Part shown: one piece after another, positions 8,034 through 17,337 of the stretch
How the letters are laid out: each line of letters opens with the position of its first letter
Position numbering within the stretch: position 1 is the stretch's first letter
Assembly: GCF_030409055.1 (NCBI RefSeq)
Contig: NZ_CP116619.1
Span: 4,357,628 to 4,421,627, forward strand
Direction of reading: 5' to 3'
Length of the DNA: 64,000 nt
DNA from: Trichocoleus desertorum NBK24
Lineage (GTDB): Bacteria; Cyanobacteriota; Cyanobacteriia; FACHB-46
Made by a program: the position numbers and the translations under genes
The notes under the pieces: generated by a model
The model's database searches: none
What the model was told of the DNA's origin: nothing
What the model saw: only the letters and a program-made list of their open reading frames with translations

Positions 8034-9215
8034 TCAGCTTTGAGATAGCCGCTGCACTGTTTGTCCACCCAAAATTTGATGCGCTTCTGCCAGGAATGCT
8101 GGGATTTTGTCAGCGTGGGGGCTGTTCGCTAAGCATTGCCGCAAATCGAGTTCTGCCACTTTCTCAGCTCTGTTACCAGGGAACCAGTGATCCGCTTGGC
8201 CGAGCAAGTTGTAACGCATCTTGCCGTAATCCACCATGTCGTAGGCGATCGCCAGATTTCGCAACCAAAGAATGGTGTGAATGTTCATGCCTCCTGGCGT
8301 TGCTTCTGGTTTGGGCAAGCCAATGTGCCAAGTTTTCACCCACTCTTCACCGAGCGCGTCAATTGCTGATTGTTCTAGACGAGCTAGGATCGGGGGCAAA
8401 ATTTCATCGGCGCGATCGAGCAGTTCCAGGGTTTTTAGGTGTTCGTCAAAGTCGGTGGGCCGAGATGCACCAATACTCAACGTATGCACCTGAGGATGGC
8501 TTAGACAAAACAGGTCGTTGAACACCATCGGGCTGAGCGGCGCACACAAATCCACTAGTTTTTGCGGCGGCTTGTAGAGATCGCCACCTTTATTGTTAGG
8601 GCTGATGATAAATACGCCCATATCGTGTTTTTGGGCGGCTTCGATCGCGGGCCAATTATTTTGGTTGATGTAGTACCAATGCAGGTTTACATAGTCGAAT
8701 TGCTCGGTAGCGATCGCTCGCAAAATGACTTCTAACGGTGCATGGGTGGAAAAACCGATAAATCTGACTCGCCCTTGCGATCGCAACTTTTGTACGACTT
8801 CTAAACAACCACCGGGACGTAGGCAGTACTCCAACAACTCAGCATTATTTACGCCATGCAGCGACAACAAATCCACATGATCGAGCTGCAAGTAAGCCAT
8901 TGACTGCTCAAAGGTCTGCAAAAACGCCTGCGGATCTTCAGTGGGAGCCACTTTGGTCTGCACGATCAACGGGTCGCGAGGTAGCTTCGGCAAGACTTGC
9001 CCCAACTGCATCTCAGAGCTACCGTAGCCCCGGGCAGTTTCAATATGATTGATTCCTAGATCTACAGCCCGCCGAATCGTCGCTGCTAAATTCTGTTGAT
9101 TATCCGCAGGAATCGCGTCTTCTGGAACATCTTGCCACTTGTACTGGTAGCGCATCCCACCACAAGAAAACACTGGCATGGACAACTCTGTCCGCCCAAA
9201 GCGTCGATACTGCAT
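8034..9215 (-). CDS. aldo/keto reductase family protein
   Basis: This is an NADPH-dependent aldo/keto reductase-like TIM barrel of about 393 residues, read from the ATG at 9215 ([16 protein letters not shown], the normal family N-terminus). The frame is open 27 codons further upstream to 9296, but that extension would overlap rpiA and does not look like family sequence. Visible features are [15 protein letters not shown] (catalytic Asp/Tyr region replaced by ET.RGYG), DLLSLHG, and [11 protein letters not shown]-terminal extension beyond the barrel is common in the cyanobacterial version. The physiological substrate is unknown. It lies downstream of rpiA on the same strand with 64 bp between, so the two may be co-transcribed. 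Confidence 0.82.
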   Translation of the reverse strand: MQYRRFGRTELSMPVFSCGGMRYQYKWQDVPEDAIPADNQQNLAATIRRAVDLGINHIETARGYGSSEMQLGQVLPKLPRDPLIVQTKVAPTEDPQAFLQTFEQSMAYLQLDHVDLLSLHGVNNAELLEYCLRPGGCLEVVQKLRSQGRVRFIGFSTHAPLEVILRAIATEQFDYVNLHWYYINQNNWPAIEAAQKHDMGVFIISPNNKGGDLYKPPQKLVDLCAPLSPMVFNDLFCLSHPQVHTLSIGASRPTDFDEHLKTLELLDRADEILPPILARLEQSAIDALGEEWVKTWHIGLPKPEATPGGMNIHTILWLRNLAIAYDMVDYGKMRYNLLGQADHWFPGNRAEKVAELDLRQCLANSPHADKIPAFLAEAHQILGGQTVQRLSQS

Positions 9216-9279
9216 CTCTAACCCCTGCGTCTCCACCACGGTAGGGGCGAATGGTGGTTCGCCCACAATTTCATTTCGA

Positions 9280-9990
9280 CTAGGCTTCTCGCACAATCGG
9301 TTGTCCGTCTATGACTTCACCGACCAACACCAGATCAGTCAAACCGACGAACAAACCATTTTCCAAAACACCGGGAATATTATTGATGGTTTTTTCCATC
9401 TCAGCCGGGTTATCAATGCTGTCAAATTTCACATCCAGCACCATGTTGCCCTGATCGGTGATAACTGGGCCAGCTTTCTTGACACCCATCCGTAGTTCTG
9501 GCTTGCCACCCAACTTCTCGATCGCTCTTGCCACAGGAGTAATAGCCATTGGGATCACTTCAACAGGCAGCTTAAAAGTCGTGCCCAAGCGATCGACTAG
9601 CTTGGAGCTATCCACCACCACAATGAACTCTTTAGCTAATGCATCGACAATTTTTTCGCGGGTATGAGCGGCACCACCGCCCTTGATCAAATTGTGCTGC
9701 GGGTCAACTTCGTCTGCTCCATCGATCGCGATATCAATGAACTCAATTTCGTCGAGCGTGACTAAAGGAATGCCATACTGCTTCGCCAGCACCGAAGATT
9801 GGAAAGAAGTGGGTACCCCTTTGATGTCTTTAAGTTCCCCCGCTTGCAGGCGATCGCCCAAGTACTGAATCATTAATGCTGCCGTTGACCCGGAGCCTAA
9901 CCCCACAATTGAACCGGAGTGCACACGGGCGGCTGCGGCCTTGGCAACTTCTTGCTTCATTAACTGAATGGGGTCTACTGACGCGGTCAT
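9280..9990 (-). CDS. rpiA: ribose-5-phosphate isomerase A
   Basis: This 236-residue enzyme interconverts ribose-5-phosphate and ribulose-5-phosphate in the Calvin cycle and the pentose phosphate pathway. Clear RpiA motifs are [13 protein letters not shown] (phosphate-binding loop, near 31), IDGADEVDP (catalytic Asp region, near 92) and [12 protein letters not shown] (near 104). The length matches the family. It is the first gene of a likely two-gene unit with the aldo/keto reductase. Confidence 0.95.
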   Translation of the reverse strand: MTASVDPIQLMKQEVAKAAAARVHSGSIVGLGSGSTAALMIQYLGDRLQAGELKDIKGVPTSFQSSVLAKQYGIPLVTLDEIEFIDIAIDGADEVDPQHNLIKGGGAAHTREKIVDALAKEFIVVVDSSKLVDRLGTTFKLPVEVIPMAITPVARAIEKLGGKPELRMGVKKAGPVITDQGNMVLDVKFDSIDNPAEMEKTINNIPGVLENGLFVGLTDLVLVGEVIDGQPIVREA

Positions 9991-10141
9991 CCCGAAAGCT
10001 CCTTGCAGATTAAGTCATTGACATGCACGGTTTATAGCATGACTTAAAGTGAACTCCCTGCCTAGCCTGCTGAGCCAATTCGCGCTTTTGATCCCTGGCA
10101 GAAACAGGGATCTAGAAATTCATGAGTTTAACTGCTCTCGA

Positions 10142-12343
10142 TTATGGTTCTGGAGAAATTGCTGTGGGCACCGATGCGATCGCTTCTGCCATCCGCGCAA
10201 ACTCAGACGCCAGAGTAGGAAGTGGCTCTAAGGCTGGGGGATTAGATAATAAGTGAAAATATTTTACAGGTAGCTCAATCACAAACTTGGCTCCTTGACC
10301 TAGCTCTGAGTGACACTGGAGTTGACCTTGATGCTGATTAACCACAATTTGATAGCTAACGGTTAAGCCAAGGCCAGTTCCCTGACCAATTTCTTTAGTA
10401 GTAAAGAAGGGATCAAAGATTTTGGATTGGAGGTCAGGAGCAATGCCGGGGCCATTATCCGCGATCGTAATGCGAGCTAGGTTTCCCTCTCGTGATGGAC
10501 TTGCAACTAATTCCGTCCGAATCGTAATAGTTTTCGGTTGAGTAGCCCCACGGTTCAAGGCTTCGATCGCATTGGTCATCAAGTTTAGAAATACTTGATT
10601 CAGTTGTCGTGGATAGCACTCTAGTGGCGGCAAAGTGCCATAAAGCCGCACCACTTGAATTTCATTTAACCGATTTTTCAGAATTGCTAGAGTACTCTCT
10701 AAGCCATCGTGTAAGTTTACGGTTTTGCGACCTGACTCATCCAGGCGAGCGAAGTTTTGCAGCGACAGCACAATCTCCCGAATCCGCGAGGAACCCACTT
10801 TCATCGACTGAAGGATACGGAGTAAGTCTTTGAGCAAGAAGCCTAGTTCTACCTCCTCGATCAAAGCTTGGATTTCTGGAACGGGCTGGGGATAGTGCGC
10901 TTGATAAGCAGCCAGAATCCGGCTGAGTTCATCAATGTAGCGCTCAACATAAGGAATATTGCCGTAAATAAAACTGACTGGGTTGTTAATTTCGTGAGCG
11001 ACCCCCGCGACCATCTGGCCCAAGCTAGACATCTTTTCGCTCTGAATTAACTGAGCTTGAGTGAGTTGCAGTTCTCGTAAAGTTCTGGCTAAATGTTCAG
11101 CCTGGGCTGCACTCTCCAAAGCTTGCTGTTGAGTCTGAGCGTATAGATTGGCCTGTTGAATGGAAATTGCTAACTGATCGGCGACGGCTTGAGCTAATTG
11201 CTGATCGTTGTCAGACCAATAGCGCGTATGCGAACACTGATTGAGGTACAAAATGGCGTGCAGAATGCCACTTGTTTGCACAGGTATCACCAACGAAGAC
11301 TGAATCTGCGCCTGCTTGTATTCCTCGTTATAAGGACCAACCCGCTGATCCTGAGCTACATCCATCATCACGACAGGCTGACGGTGCTGAATCACCCACT
11401 GAGTAATGGGGCCATGTGTATCAAAGTCTTCAATAGAAGGAGAGAAATCATCTCGACAGATTTCATACAAGTGTTTGCGGCGAAACGCCACTCCAGGAAT
11501 TTTGTCTAGAACAGGTTCTAACTGTCTGCCTAGCAGCTCAACTTCACTGTGGTTTTCTCCACTGTGGTCTTCACTATGGTCTTCTACTAGGTGAACTAGA
11601 CAGCGATCGGCCTCCAGTGCTTTTAGAAGTTGCGCGATCGCCTGCGTCAAGATTGTTTCTAAATCAAAACTTTGGCGAGTTTGGCTGGTAATTTGATTTA
11701 CCAATTGCTCTCGTTGAGCTTGCCGTTGCGTCTGCTCATAAAGTCGGGCTTGGCGAATTGCGATCTCTAGCTGTTGCGCCAAAGACTGCACAAACTCAAC
11801 CTCAGCTGTTTTCCAGCGACGGGGCTGATCGGAGAGACACAGTAAATAACCAATAGAATCTGCTTGATCTTGAACAGGTACTAACAAGTTAGCTCCTGCT
11901 TCCAATACCTGAAAATTTAACCCTTTCCCAATACTTCTCCATTTCGCAAGCCATCGACTCAGCCATTGAGCGCCAGCAGCAGCGTAAACCTCACCAGAGC
12001 TGACAATCAACTGACTCTGCGCGATCGCCTCAGATGCTTCCCCAAAAGCACTTAGAGGGATGTAGCCTAACTGAGATCCACTGCGATCGCCATGCACCCG
12101 CTCACAAACCACTTGCACTCGGCAAGTATCACTGAAGTACCAAAAAAAAGCACAGTAGTCCAAGTTCAGCAGCGTACTGACCTCATCTACCGCTGTTTGA
12201 AGTACAACTTTCAACTCCAAAGAATTACGGATGCGGTCAACAATTTTACGCAGAAGTGCGTTTTGCTGGTGATATTGACTGATAGCTAATCGATGGGAAA
12301 CGTTGGTAAAAGGAAACACACGGTGTAACAGGGGAAAGAGCAT
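10142..12343 (-). CDS. GAF-GAF sensor histidine kinase
   Basis: This 733-residue cytosolic two-component sensor kinase has no clear transmembrane segment. The order is a GAF domain (about residues 30-195), a second GAF (about 225-410), a Gln-rich coiled coil, and a HisKA segment with GVAHEINNP carrying the phospho-accepting His near residue 450. The HATPase_c domain follows, with NLMTNAIEAL (N box), IADNGPGI (G1) and GTGLGLTVSYQIV (G2). The C-terminal 35 residues have no recognised domain. No response regulator is adjacent, so the partner is unknown. A small tandem repeat encodes EDHSEDHSGENHSE inside the second GAF. The ligand could be a tetrapyrrole or small molecule; no canonical phytochrome cysteine motif was identified. 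Confidence 0.88.
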   Translation of the reverse strand: MLFPLLHRVFPFTNVSHRLAISQYHQQNALLRKIVDRIRNSLELKVVLQTAVDEVSTLLNLDYCAFFWYFSDTCRVQVVCERVHGDRSGSQLGYIPLSAFGEASEAIAQSQLIVSSGEVYAAAGAQWLSRWLAKWRSIGKGLNFQVLEAGANLLVPVQDQADSIGYLLCLSDQPRRWKTAEVEFVQSLAQQLEIAIRQARLYEQTQRQAQREQLVNQITSQTRQSFDLETILTQAIAQLLKALEADRCLVHLVEDHSEDHSGENHSEVELLGRQLEPVLDKIPGVAFRRKHLYEICRDDFSPSIEDFDTHGPITQWVIQHRQPVVMMDVAQDQRVGPYNEEYKQAQIQSSLVIPVQTSGILHAILYLNQCSHTRYWSDNDQQLAQAVADQLAISIQQANLYAQTQQQALESAAQAEHLARTLRELQLTQAQLIQSEKMSSLGQMVAGVAHEINNPVSFIYGNIPYVERYIDELSRILAAYQAHYPQPVPEIQALIEEVELGFLLKDLLRILQSMKVGSSRIREIVLSLQNFARLDESGRKTVNLHDGLESTLAILKNRLNEIQVVRLYGTLPPLECYPRQLNQVFLNLMTNAIEALNRGATQPKTITIRTELVASPSREGNLARITIADNGPGIAPDLQSKIFDPFFTTKEIGQGTGLGLTVSYQIVVNQHQGQLQCHSELGQGAKFVIELPVKYFHLLSNPPALEPLPTLASEFARMAEAIASVPTAISPEP

Positions 12344-12972
12344 AAAGCACTAGAGAGTCTACCATCGGAGCGATATACACTTCTAGATAAGACTTACAAG
12401 TGTCTTTTATAAAATCTCTATGAAGATGACGCCTTTAGGCAAAAACTTCAGTAGTTTATTTGACATTTATGAGTTGGATAGCCCTCTGATTCGGGTTTTT
12501 ATGTTTCCCTCAGGTCTGTCAACAAGAGTGGCTTGGCAACAAACTATACTTCTAGAAAACTTTATTTACTTGCTAACCTTCGAGCCTGGATAACGGCTTC
12601 AAGTGCCTCAGGTTAGCGCTTTCGCTCTATTTAGAAGCTGGTTAGAAGCTGAGATTTTTCTCTGATTGCCTCCTAGTTTCCTCAGGCAGAGGCTGTAGAG
12701 TAGAGCACCGTCGCGGTTGGCAGCTAGTGAGTTGAGGAGCGTCCTGAGAAACTAGCTTTCTGTCGTCTTGGACTGGAAGCTCTTAAGTTATGCTACAAAT
12801 AACTGAGTACCTGACAAAACTGGGAAAATACTAGTTTTATAGTCAGTAGCGACTCAGGCATCGTAGCAATCTCGGTAGACGAATTGCTAAAGTTAGGTAC
12901 TACAGCCTGAACTGACCTACTTCAGTGCTGTATTCAGCTAGAAAATTGTCGTAGTTAGTGAAAGAGGAGTGT
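12344..12972. other. long intergenic region with strong secondary-structure potential
   Basis: No protein-coding gene is recognised in these 629 bases between a histidine kinase (-) and a lipoprotein gene (+). The stretch from about 12570 to 12890 is rich in inverted repeats (listed separately as an ncRNA candidate). The first 200 bases are plain AT-rich sequence that should contain the kinase promoter. Confidence 0.6.
12572..12755 (+). ncRNA. candidate structured RNA (two long stems)
   Basis: GCTAACCT (12572-12579) pairs perfectly with AGGTTAGC (12610-12617). This is followed by a small AGCG-CTTT-CGCT hairpin (12615-12626, sharing bases with the first stem). A second long stem pairs CTAGTTTCCTCAGG (12673-12686) with CCTGAGAAACTAG (12743-12755), with one bulged base. 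A further 7-bp inverted repeat, TAGCAAT/ATTGCTA, lies at 12864-12889. No known riboswitch or sRNA family was recognised. The strand is inferred from the downstream lipoprotein gene and could be wrong. Confidence 0.3.
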
Positions 12973-13125
12973 ATGAATAAGAAATTTATTAGCCTTGCCC
13001 TAGTGCTCAGCTTGGCTGCTGCTTTGGGAGCTTGTGGTGATGGCGGTGGCGGTGGCGATACTACCACTAGCCCCTCCCCTGGAACAGAGCCAGTTCCAAC
13101 CACCTCTCCCACGACTTCTCCTTAG
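12973..13125 (+). CDS. small lipoprotein (50 aa)
   Basis: A 50-residue open reading frame starts at 12973 behind a good ribosome-binding site (AAAGAGGAG, 12961-12969). The product has a textbook lipoprotein signal peptide: MNKK, a hydrophobic core, then the lipobox LGAC with the lipidated Cys at residue 21. The mature part is about 29 residues: a Gly-rich start (GDGGGGGD) followed by a Thr/Ser/Pro-rich tail. Such tiny Gly/Ser/Thr/Pro lipoproteins recur in cyanobacteria; their function is unknown. A 6-bp stem-loop (CCAGCA/TGCTGG, 13161-13180) follows, but without a T-run. The gene is easily missed because of its length. Confidence 0.75.
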   Translation: MNKKFISLALVLSLAAALGACGDGGGGGDTTTSPSPGTEPVPTTSPTTSP

Positions 13126-13504
13126 ATTTTTTGCTTATACCTAAAGCAGCATTTCTTAAGCCAGCATCCCAGGTTGCTGGAACTAGGAGAGCTGTTTTCA
13201 AGGTATGTAAAAGGAGAGTGCTCCTCGCAACCTAGGCTCAAGCCAAGATACAGCCTTAGCATCGTACGATTCTGATACCGATGCTACTCTACTTGGATCT
13301 AGGTTTCGGATGCTCAGCCATCCAACAACTCTTTAATCAAACTGGTAGCTTACAGGAGTCCAAAGGTCAAGCTTGGTAAACATTCCACGCGGTGATCCTC
13401 TGGCTCTTGTGAGCTTATTGCTTTTTAGATTAATCAAAGAAAATTATCAATTTAGTTCAGAATTACCGCGTTCTAGCTTAGGATGACAGAAAAAGGCTGT
13501 CTGG
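13126..13504. other. intergenic region, nothing recognised beyond minor hairpins
   Basis: These 379 bases contain no convincing gene. A 6-bp stem (13161-13166 with 13175-13180) follows the lipoprotein gene. A GACAG/CTGTC hairpin (13485-13501) ends 4 bp before the next start codon and holds the only ribosome-binding-site-like sequence, AAAGG, in its loop. Confidence 0.5.
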
Positions 13505-13846
13505 ATGAATTCTAAGAAGCAGGTACTAGTTTTAGGTTTGCGACTCGGTGCTACGTCTGTTATTGGTTCTACTATAGGAGTTTCCGCTTTCGCTAATTAC
13601 CCTGCTTATGCCTTGCCCCCGGCGGAAGATATTCCTGAAGAAATTCTGCGAACCGAAATTATTGTAGAGGCGCGATCGCCTGTGGATGGTAAGCCGCTAA
13701 GCCCAGCTCAGTACGCTGAGTTGCAAGCTGAACTAGAAGCAGGCCCCCCGATTGATCCCAAGCTATCCCCTCAAGTCAAGCGAACGATTACTCTATTACG
13801 CTTACGCAGGTTTATTCGAACCTTTTTCCCTTTCTTACTCCGCTGA
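13505..13846 (+). CDS. small exported protein of unknown function
   Basis: This is a 113-residue protein of a type seen in cyanobacteria but of no known function. The first 36 residues form a signal peptide (MNSKK, hydrophobic core, cleavage likely around AYA). The mature part is acidic (PPAEDIPEEILRTEIIVEARSPVDGKPLSPAQYAELQAELE) and ends in a basic/aromatic tail (LLRLRRFIRTFFPFLLR) that could associate with membrane. The start is supported by the signal peptide. The only ribosome-binding-site-like sequence lies in the loop of a 5-bp hairpin (13485-13501). The gene stands alone between a lipoprotein gene and glgB. Confidence 0.72.
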   Translation: MNSKKQVLVLGLRLGATSVIGSTIGVSAFANYPAYALPPAEDIPEEILRTEIIVEARSPVDGKPLSPAQYAELQAELEAGPPIDPKLSPQVKRTITLLRLRRFIRTFFPFLLR

Positions 13847-14241
13847 CCTACTTTCCTACGGCAAAGTGTAAAGCTGGCAAGCGATCGCCATCTTGATATT
13901 TCTCAATTTAACCTCAGCAGGATGTTATAGACACTAGTCAAGGTTATTACTGGAAAAAGGATTTACTCCGGCAGCCTTTTCCTAAATACCCTAAGAATGT
14001 CTGGATTTCGGTAGATGATTTGAGACTTTAGCTATGATTTGCTACGGTTTACTACAGTTCATTACTTGATTTTTACAGTTGAGTTTTACACCTTTACAGG
14101 TCTCAGCCCCTTTAATTCAAACTCAAACCATAGTCTCTAGCGGATAGCCATACGCCCTATTACAAAACCTTTTCTTTTTCCCCTTTCCCTTTGAGGAACT
14201 TGAGGAACGTATTCAGTAATTTCATTTAGGTAGGTAGCTTC
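13847..14241. other. intergenic region upstream of glgB, nothing specific recognised
   Basis: These 395 bases hold no recognisable gene and presumably carry the glgB promoter. One HIP1 octamer (GCGATCGC) is present. No strong hairpin or known operator was seen. Confidence 0.5.
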
Positions 14242-16545
14242 ATGTCGATGACCGTCGCCCCTGAGCAAATCGAGCGCATTGTTTGGAACCAGCACCATGA
14301 CCCCTTTGAAGTTCTGGGTCCCCATACTTTGCAACGGGATGGCAAAACTGTCTGGGTCGTGCGGGCCTATTTGCCCAATGCAGACGCAGCCTGGGTCATT
14401 CTTCCAGAGGAGCGGGCAGAGCATGCTATGCAACCTATCCACCATCCTCATTTCTTTGAATGCACAATTGATACGCCAGAGTTAGCCAATTATCAATTAC
14501 GTATCCAAGAGGGAGAGCATGAGCGCGTCATCTACGATCCCTATGCTTTCCGCTCTCCTTACCTCACAGACTTTGACCTGCATCTCTTCGCTGAAGGCAA
14601 TCATCACCGCCTTTATGAAAAACTAGGGGCGCACCTTGCCGAGGTAGAGGGAGTCCAGGGAGTTTACTTTGCAGTTTGGGCTCCTAACGCTCGTAACGTC
14701 TCAGTTTTGGGTGACTTTAACCATTGGGATGGTCGTAAGCACCAGATGCGGAAGGGGCCTTCTGGTATTTGGGAATTGTTCATTCCAGCGTTGGGAGAGA
14801 GCGATCGCTACAAATACGAAATCAAGAATCAAGCGGGACACATCTACGAAAAATCCGATCCCTTTGGTTTCCAGCAAGAAATTCGCCCTAAAACAGCTTC
14901 TATTGTCACCAACCTAGATAATTACACCTGGAATGATCAAGATTGGATGGAGCAGCGTCGCCACACAGAACCGCTAACCCAACCCATCTCAGTCTACGAA
15001 GTCCATTTGGGTTCTTGGCTACATGGTTCCTCCGCCGAGCCAGCTCGACTCCCTAATGGTGAAGCTGAGCCTGTGGTGCTCGTCTCAGACCTCAAGCCTG
15101 GGGCTCGCTTCCTGACTTACCGGGAATTGGCCGATCGCCTGATCCCTTATGTCAAAGAATTAGGCTTTACTCATATTGAACTTCTCCCCGTCGCCGAGCA
15201 CCCCTTTGATGGCTCTTGGGGTTATCAAGTCATTGGCTACTACGCCTGCACCTCCCGCTACGGCACCCCTCAAGACTTGATGTATTTCATCGATCAGTGT
15301 CACCAAAACGGTATTGGGGTCATTGTGGATTGGGTTCCAGGGCATTTTCCCAAGGACGGTCATGGCTTAGCCAACTTTGATGGCACCTGTCTCTACGAGC
15401 ATGCAGATCCTCGGAAAGGTGAACACAAAGAATGGGGTACCTTAGTCTTCAACTACGGTCGCCACGAAGTCCGGAATTACCTAGTGGCCAACGCCCTCTT
15501 CTGGTTCGACAAATATCACATTGACGGCATCCGAGTAGACGCAGTCGCCTCCATGCTCTATCTCGACTACTGTCGCAACCCAGGGGAATGGTTGACTAAC
15601 CAATACGGTGGTCGAGAAAACATTGAAGCCGCTGATTTCTTACGTCAGACTAATCACACCATTTTTAGCTATTTTCCAGGGGTTCTCTCGATCGCTGAAG
15701 AGTCTACCTCATGGCCAATGGTTTCCTGGCCCACTTATGTCGGTGGTTTAGGCTTCAACCTCAAGTGGAACATGGGGTGGATGCATGACATGCTGGACTA
15801 CTTCAACATGGACCCTTGGTTTCGCCAGTTCCACCAAAACAATCTCACCTTCAGCATCATGTATGCTTTCAGCGAGAACTTTATGCTAGCGCTGTCTCAC
15901 GACGAGATTGTGCATGGCAAGAGTAGCATGATTGGCAAGATGCCAGGAGACGAGTGGCAAAAATTTGCGAACCTGCGATGTCTCTATGCCTACATGTTTA
16001 CGCATCCCGGCAAGAAAACTCTGTTCATGAGTATGGAGTTTGGTCAGTGGAGCGAGTGGAATGTTTGGGCTGACTTGGAGTGGCACCTTTTACAACACGA
16101 CTCTCACCAAAAACTCAAGCAGTTTCTAGGTGACCTCAATCACCTCTACCGAGCTGAACCTGCACTTTATACTCAGGACTTCTCGACTGATGGGTTTGAG
16201 TGGATTGACTGTAGCGATAATCGTCACAGTGTAGTTTCGTTTCTTCGTAAAGCCAAGGACTCTGATGATTTCGTAGTTACCATCTGCAACTTTACACCGC
16301 AGCCCCACGCTCACTACCGAATTGGAGTGCCAGAAGCAGGTTTTTATACAGAGTTGTTTAATAGTGATGCCCGCAAATATGGCGGCAGCAATATGGGCAA
16401 CTTGGGTGGCAAGTGGACAGAAGAATGGTCTTACCACAATCGCCCCTACTCAATGGATCTATGTCTGCCACCTTTAGGCGTTGTGATTTTGAAGCTCGAT
16501 CGCGAAAAAACAAACGCAGCTAGTCGCTCTGTGGCACAACTTTAA
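14242..16545 (+). CDS. glgB: 1,4-alpha-glucan branching enzyme (GH13)
   Basis: This 767-residue glycogen branching enzyme introduces alpha-1,6 branches into glycogen. After an N-terminal CBM48-like region (VWAPNARNVSVLGDFNHWDG), the GH13 barrel shows ELLPVAEHPFDGSWGYQ, GIRVDAVASMLY (nucleophile Asp433), SIAEESTSWP (acid/base Glu486) and LSHDEIVHGKSS (transition-state Asp). The length is typical of the long N-terminal type. It is a single-gene unit; the next gene is convergent and 88 bp away. Glycogen is the main carbon store in cyanobacteria, so this is a housekeeping enzyme here. Confidence 0.97.
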   Translation: MSMTVAPEQIERIVWNQHHDPFEVLGPHTLQRDGKTVWVVRAYLPNADAAWVILPEERAEHAMQPIHHPHFFECTIDTPELANYQLRIQEGEHERVIYDPYAFRSPYLTDFDLHLFAEGNHHRLYEKLGAHLAEVEGVQGVYFAVWAPNARNVSVLGDFNHWDGRKHQMRKGPSGIWELFIPALGESDRYKYEIKNQAGHIYEKSDPFGFQQEIRPKTASIVTNLDNYTWNDQDWMEQRRHTEPLTQPISVYEVHLGSWLHGSSAEPARLPNGEAEPVVLVSDLKPGARFLTYRELADRLIPYVKELGFTHIELLPVAEHPFDGSWGYQVIGYYACTSRYGTPQDLMYFIDQCHQNGIGVIVDWVPGHFPKDGHGLANFDGTCLYEHADPRKGEHKEWGTLVFNYGRHEVRNYLVANALFWFDKYHIDGIRVDAVASMLYLDYCRNPGEWLTNQYGGRENIEAADFLRQTNHTIFSYFPGVLSIAEESTSWPMVSWPTYVGGLGFNLKWNMGWMHDMLDYFNMDPWFRQFHQNNLTFSIMYAFSENFMLALSHDEIVHGKSSMIGKMPGDEWQKFANLRCLYAYMFTHPGKKTLFMSMEFGQWSEWNVWADLEWHLLQHDSHQKLKQFLGDLNHLYRAEPALYTQDFSTDGFEWIDCSDNRHSVVSFLRKAKDSDDFVVTICNFTPQPHAHYRIGVPEAGFYTELFNSDARKYGGSNMGNLGGKWTEEWSYHNRPYSMDLCLPPLGVVILKLDREKTNAASRSVAQL

Positions 16546-16633
16546 CTCAAGTCCTTACCATTCGAGATGGTGAATGTAATAACGCTTGTAATACGGCTAC
16601 TTGGGCTGTCTTGCAGGCGTTAAGTGTTTAATG

Positions 16634-17191
16634 CTAGTAGCAAAATTTTTCATCCTGCTGAGTTGGATTCTCTTTAGCGGTACGTACTGCTCCAATCAAT
16701 GTGGAAGTAATGACGCAACGCTTTGTTTTTCCACCTTGGCGTGCAACGAGAGTAAGCCGTCCTAAACGTCCGTTAACGTGGCCTCGGTAGTTAAACTGTA
16801 TCCGCCAAACTCCACCAGATTCGACAAAGGTTGTTTCATTTTCATCGATCCGTACTCTAGAGTCAAAGTTGTGCCAAGATAAAGTGTTAACATTGGCGCT
16901 CCTGGGATGAATAGCCCATTGAGCAGTGTTGTTGTGTTCGCGAAAACTTACTTGCCAAGTAAGTTTGCTATGTATAGCATTACGTTTGGCATCTTGCAAT
17001 AATCGTTGAGTTTGGTCTTGAGCAGCAATTAGACTTTGCTTGTTGATAAAAGCCAACCAAGTGGGTGTGGCGATCGCGCTCATAATGCCAATCATTGCTA
17101 TAACTACTAAAAGCTCTAAAACTGTGAAGCCTTTGTTAGATGGCTTTTGAAGCGTGGAATAAGGCTGACGATACAAGCTTTTAATTCTCAC
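16634..17191 (-). CDS. pseudopilin, GspH/FimT type (last gene of hps-like operon)
   Basis: This 185-residue prepilin-like protein has a type IV cleavage site and hydrophobic helix NKG|FTVLELLVVIAMIGIMSAIATPTW at residues 19-44, including Glu5 of the mature form. The C-terminal half ends in a KRCVITSTLIGAVRTAKE strand with paired cysteines, as in the upstream paralogue at 17338-18024. It should be a minor pseudopilin of a type IV pilus/type II secretion-like machine. The start is GTG at 17191 and sits directly against the T-run of a terminator-like hairpin (17192-17246). It may therefore be under attenuation or separately regulated within the operon. An internal TTG four codons later is an alternative start. 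Confidence 0.82.
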   Translation of the reverse strand: MRIKSLYRQPYSTLQKPSNKGFTVLELLVVIAMIGIMSAIATPTWLAFINKQSLIAAQDQTQRLLQDAKRNAIHSKLTWQVSFREHNNTAQWAIHPRSANVNTLSWHNFDSRVRIDENETTFVESGGVWRIQFNYRGHVNGRLGRLTLVARQGGKTKRCVITSTLIGAVRTAKENPTQQDEKFCY

Positions 17192-17246
17192 AAAAAAGCA
17201 CCCTGCGGATGTAATTCAGGTTATTTTTAACCTGTTTTCAGAGTGC
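17192..17246 (-). terminator. terminator-like hairpin abutting a pseudopilin start codon
   Basis: Read on the minus strand, an outer stem (17246-17239 with 17205-17198, one mismatch) encloses a perfect 7-bp inner stem (17234-17228 with 17223-17217). Six Ts follow (17197-17192) and then, immediately, the GTG start of the last pseudopilin gene. It could terminate a fraction of operon transcripts or fold over the weak ribosome-binding site. Confidence 0.55.
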
Positions 17247-17337
17247 CCAAAAGAGTATGAGATCTACAAAATCAGAGTGACTTATAAGCCTAGTCTTTAA
17301 AGTCAAAGTCTAAATAATTTGAAGCTAAGAAAAAACT

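Noticed and set aside
9216..9296. Upstream extension of the aldo/keto reductase
   Set aside because: It overlaps rpiA and has no family similarity; the ATG at 9215 matches the normal family start.
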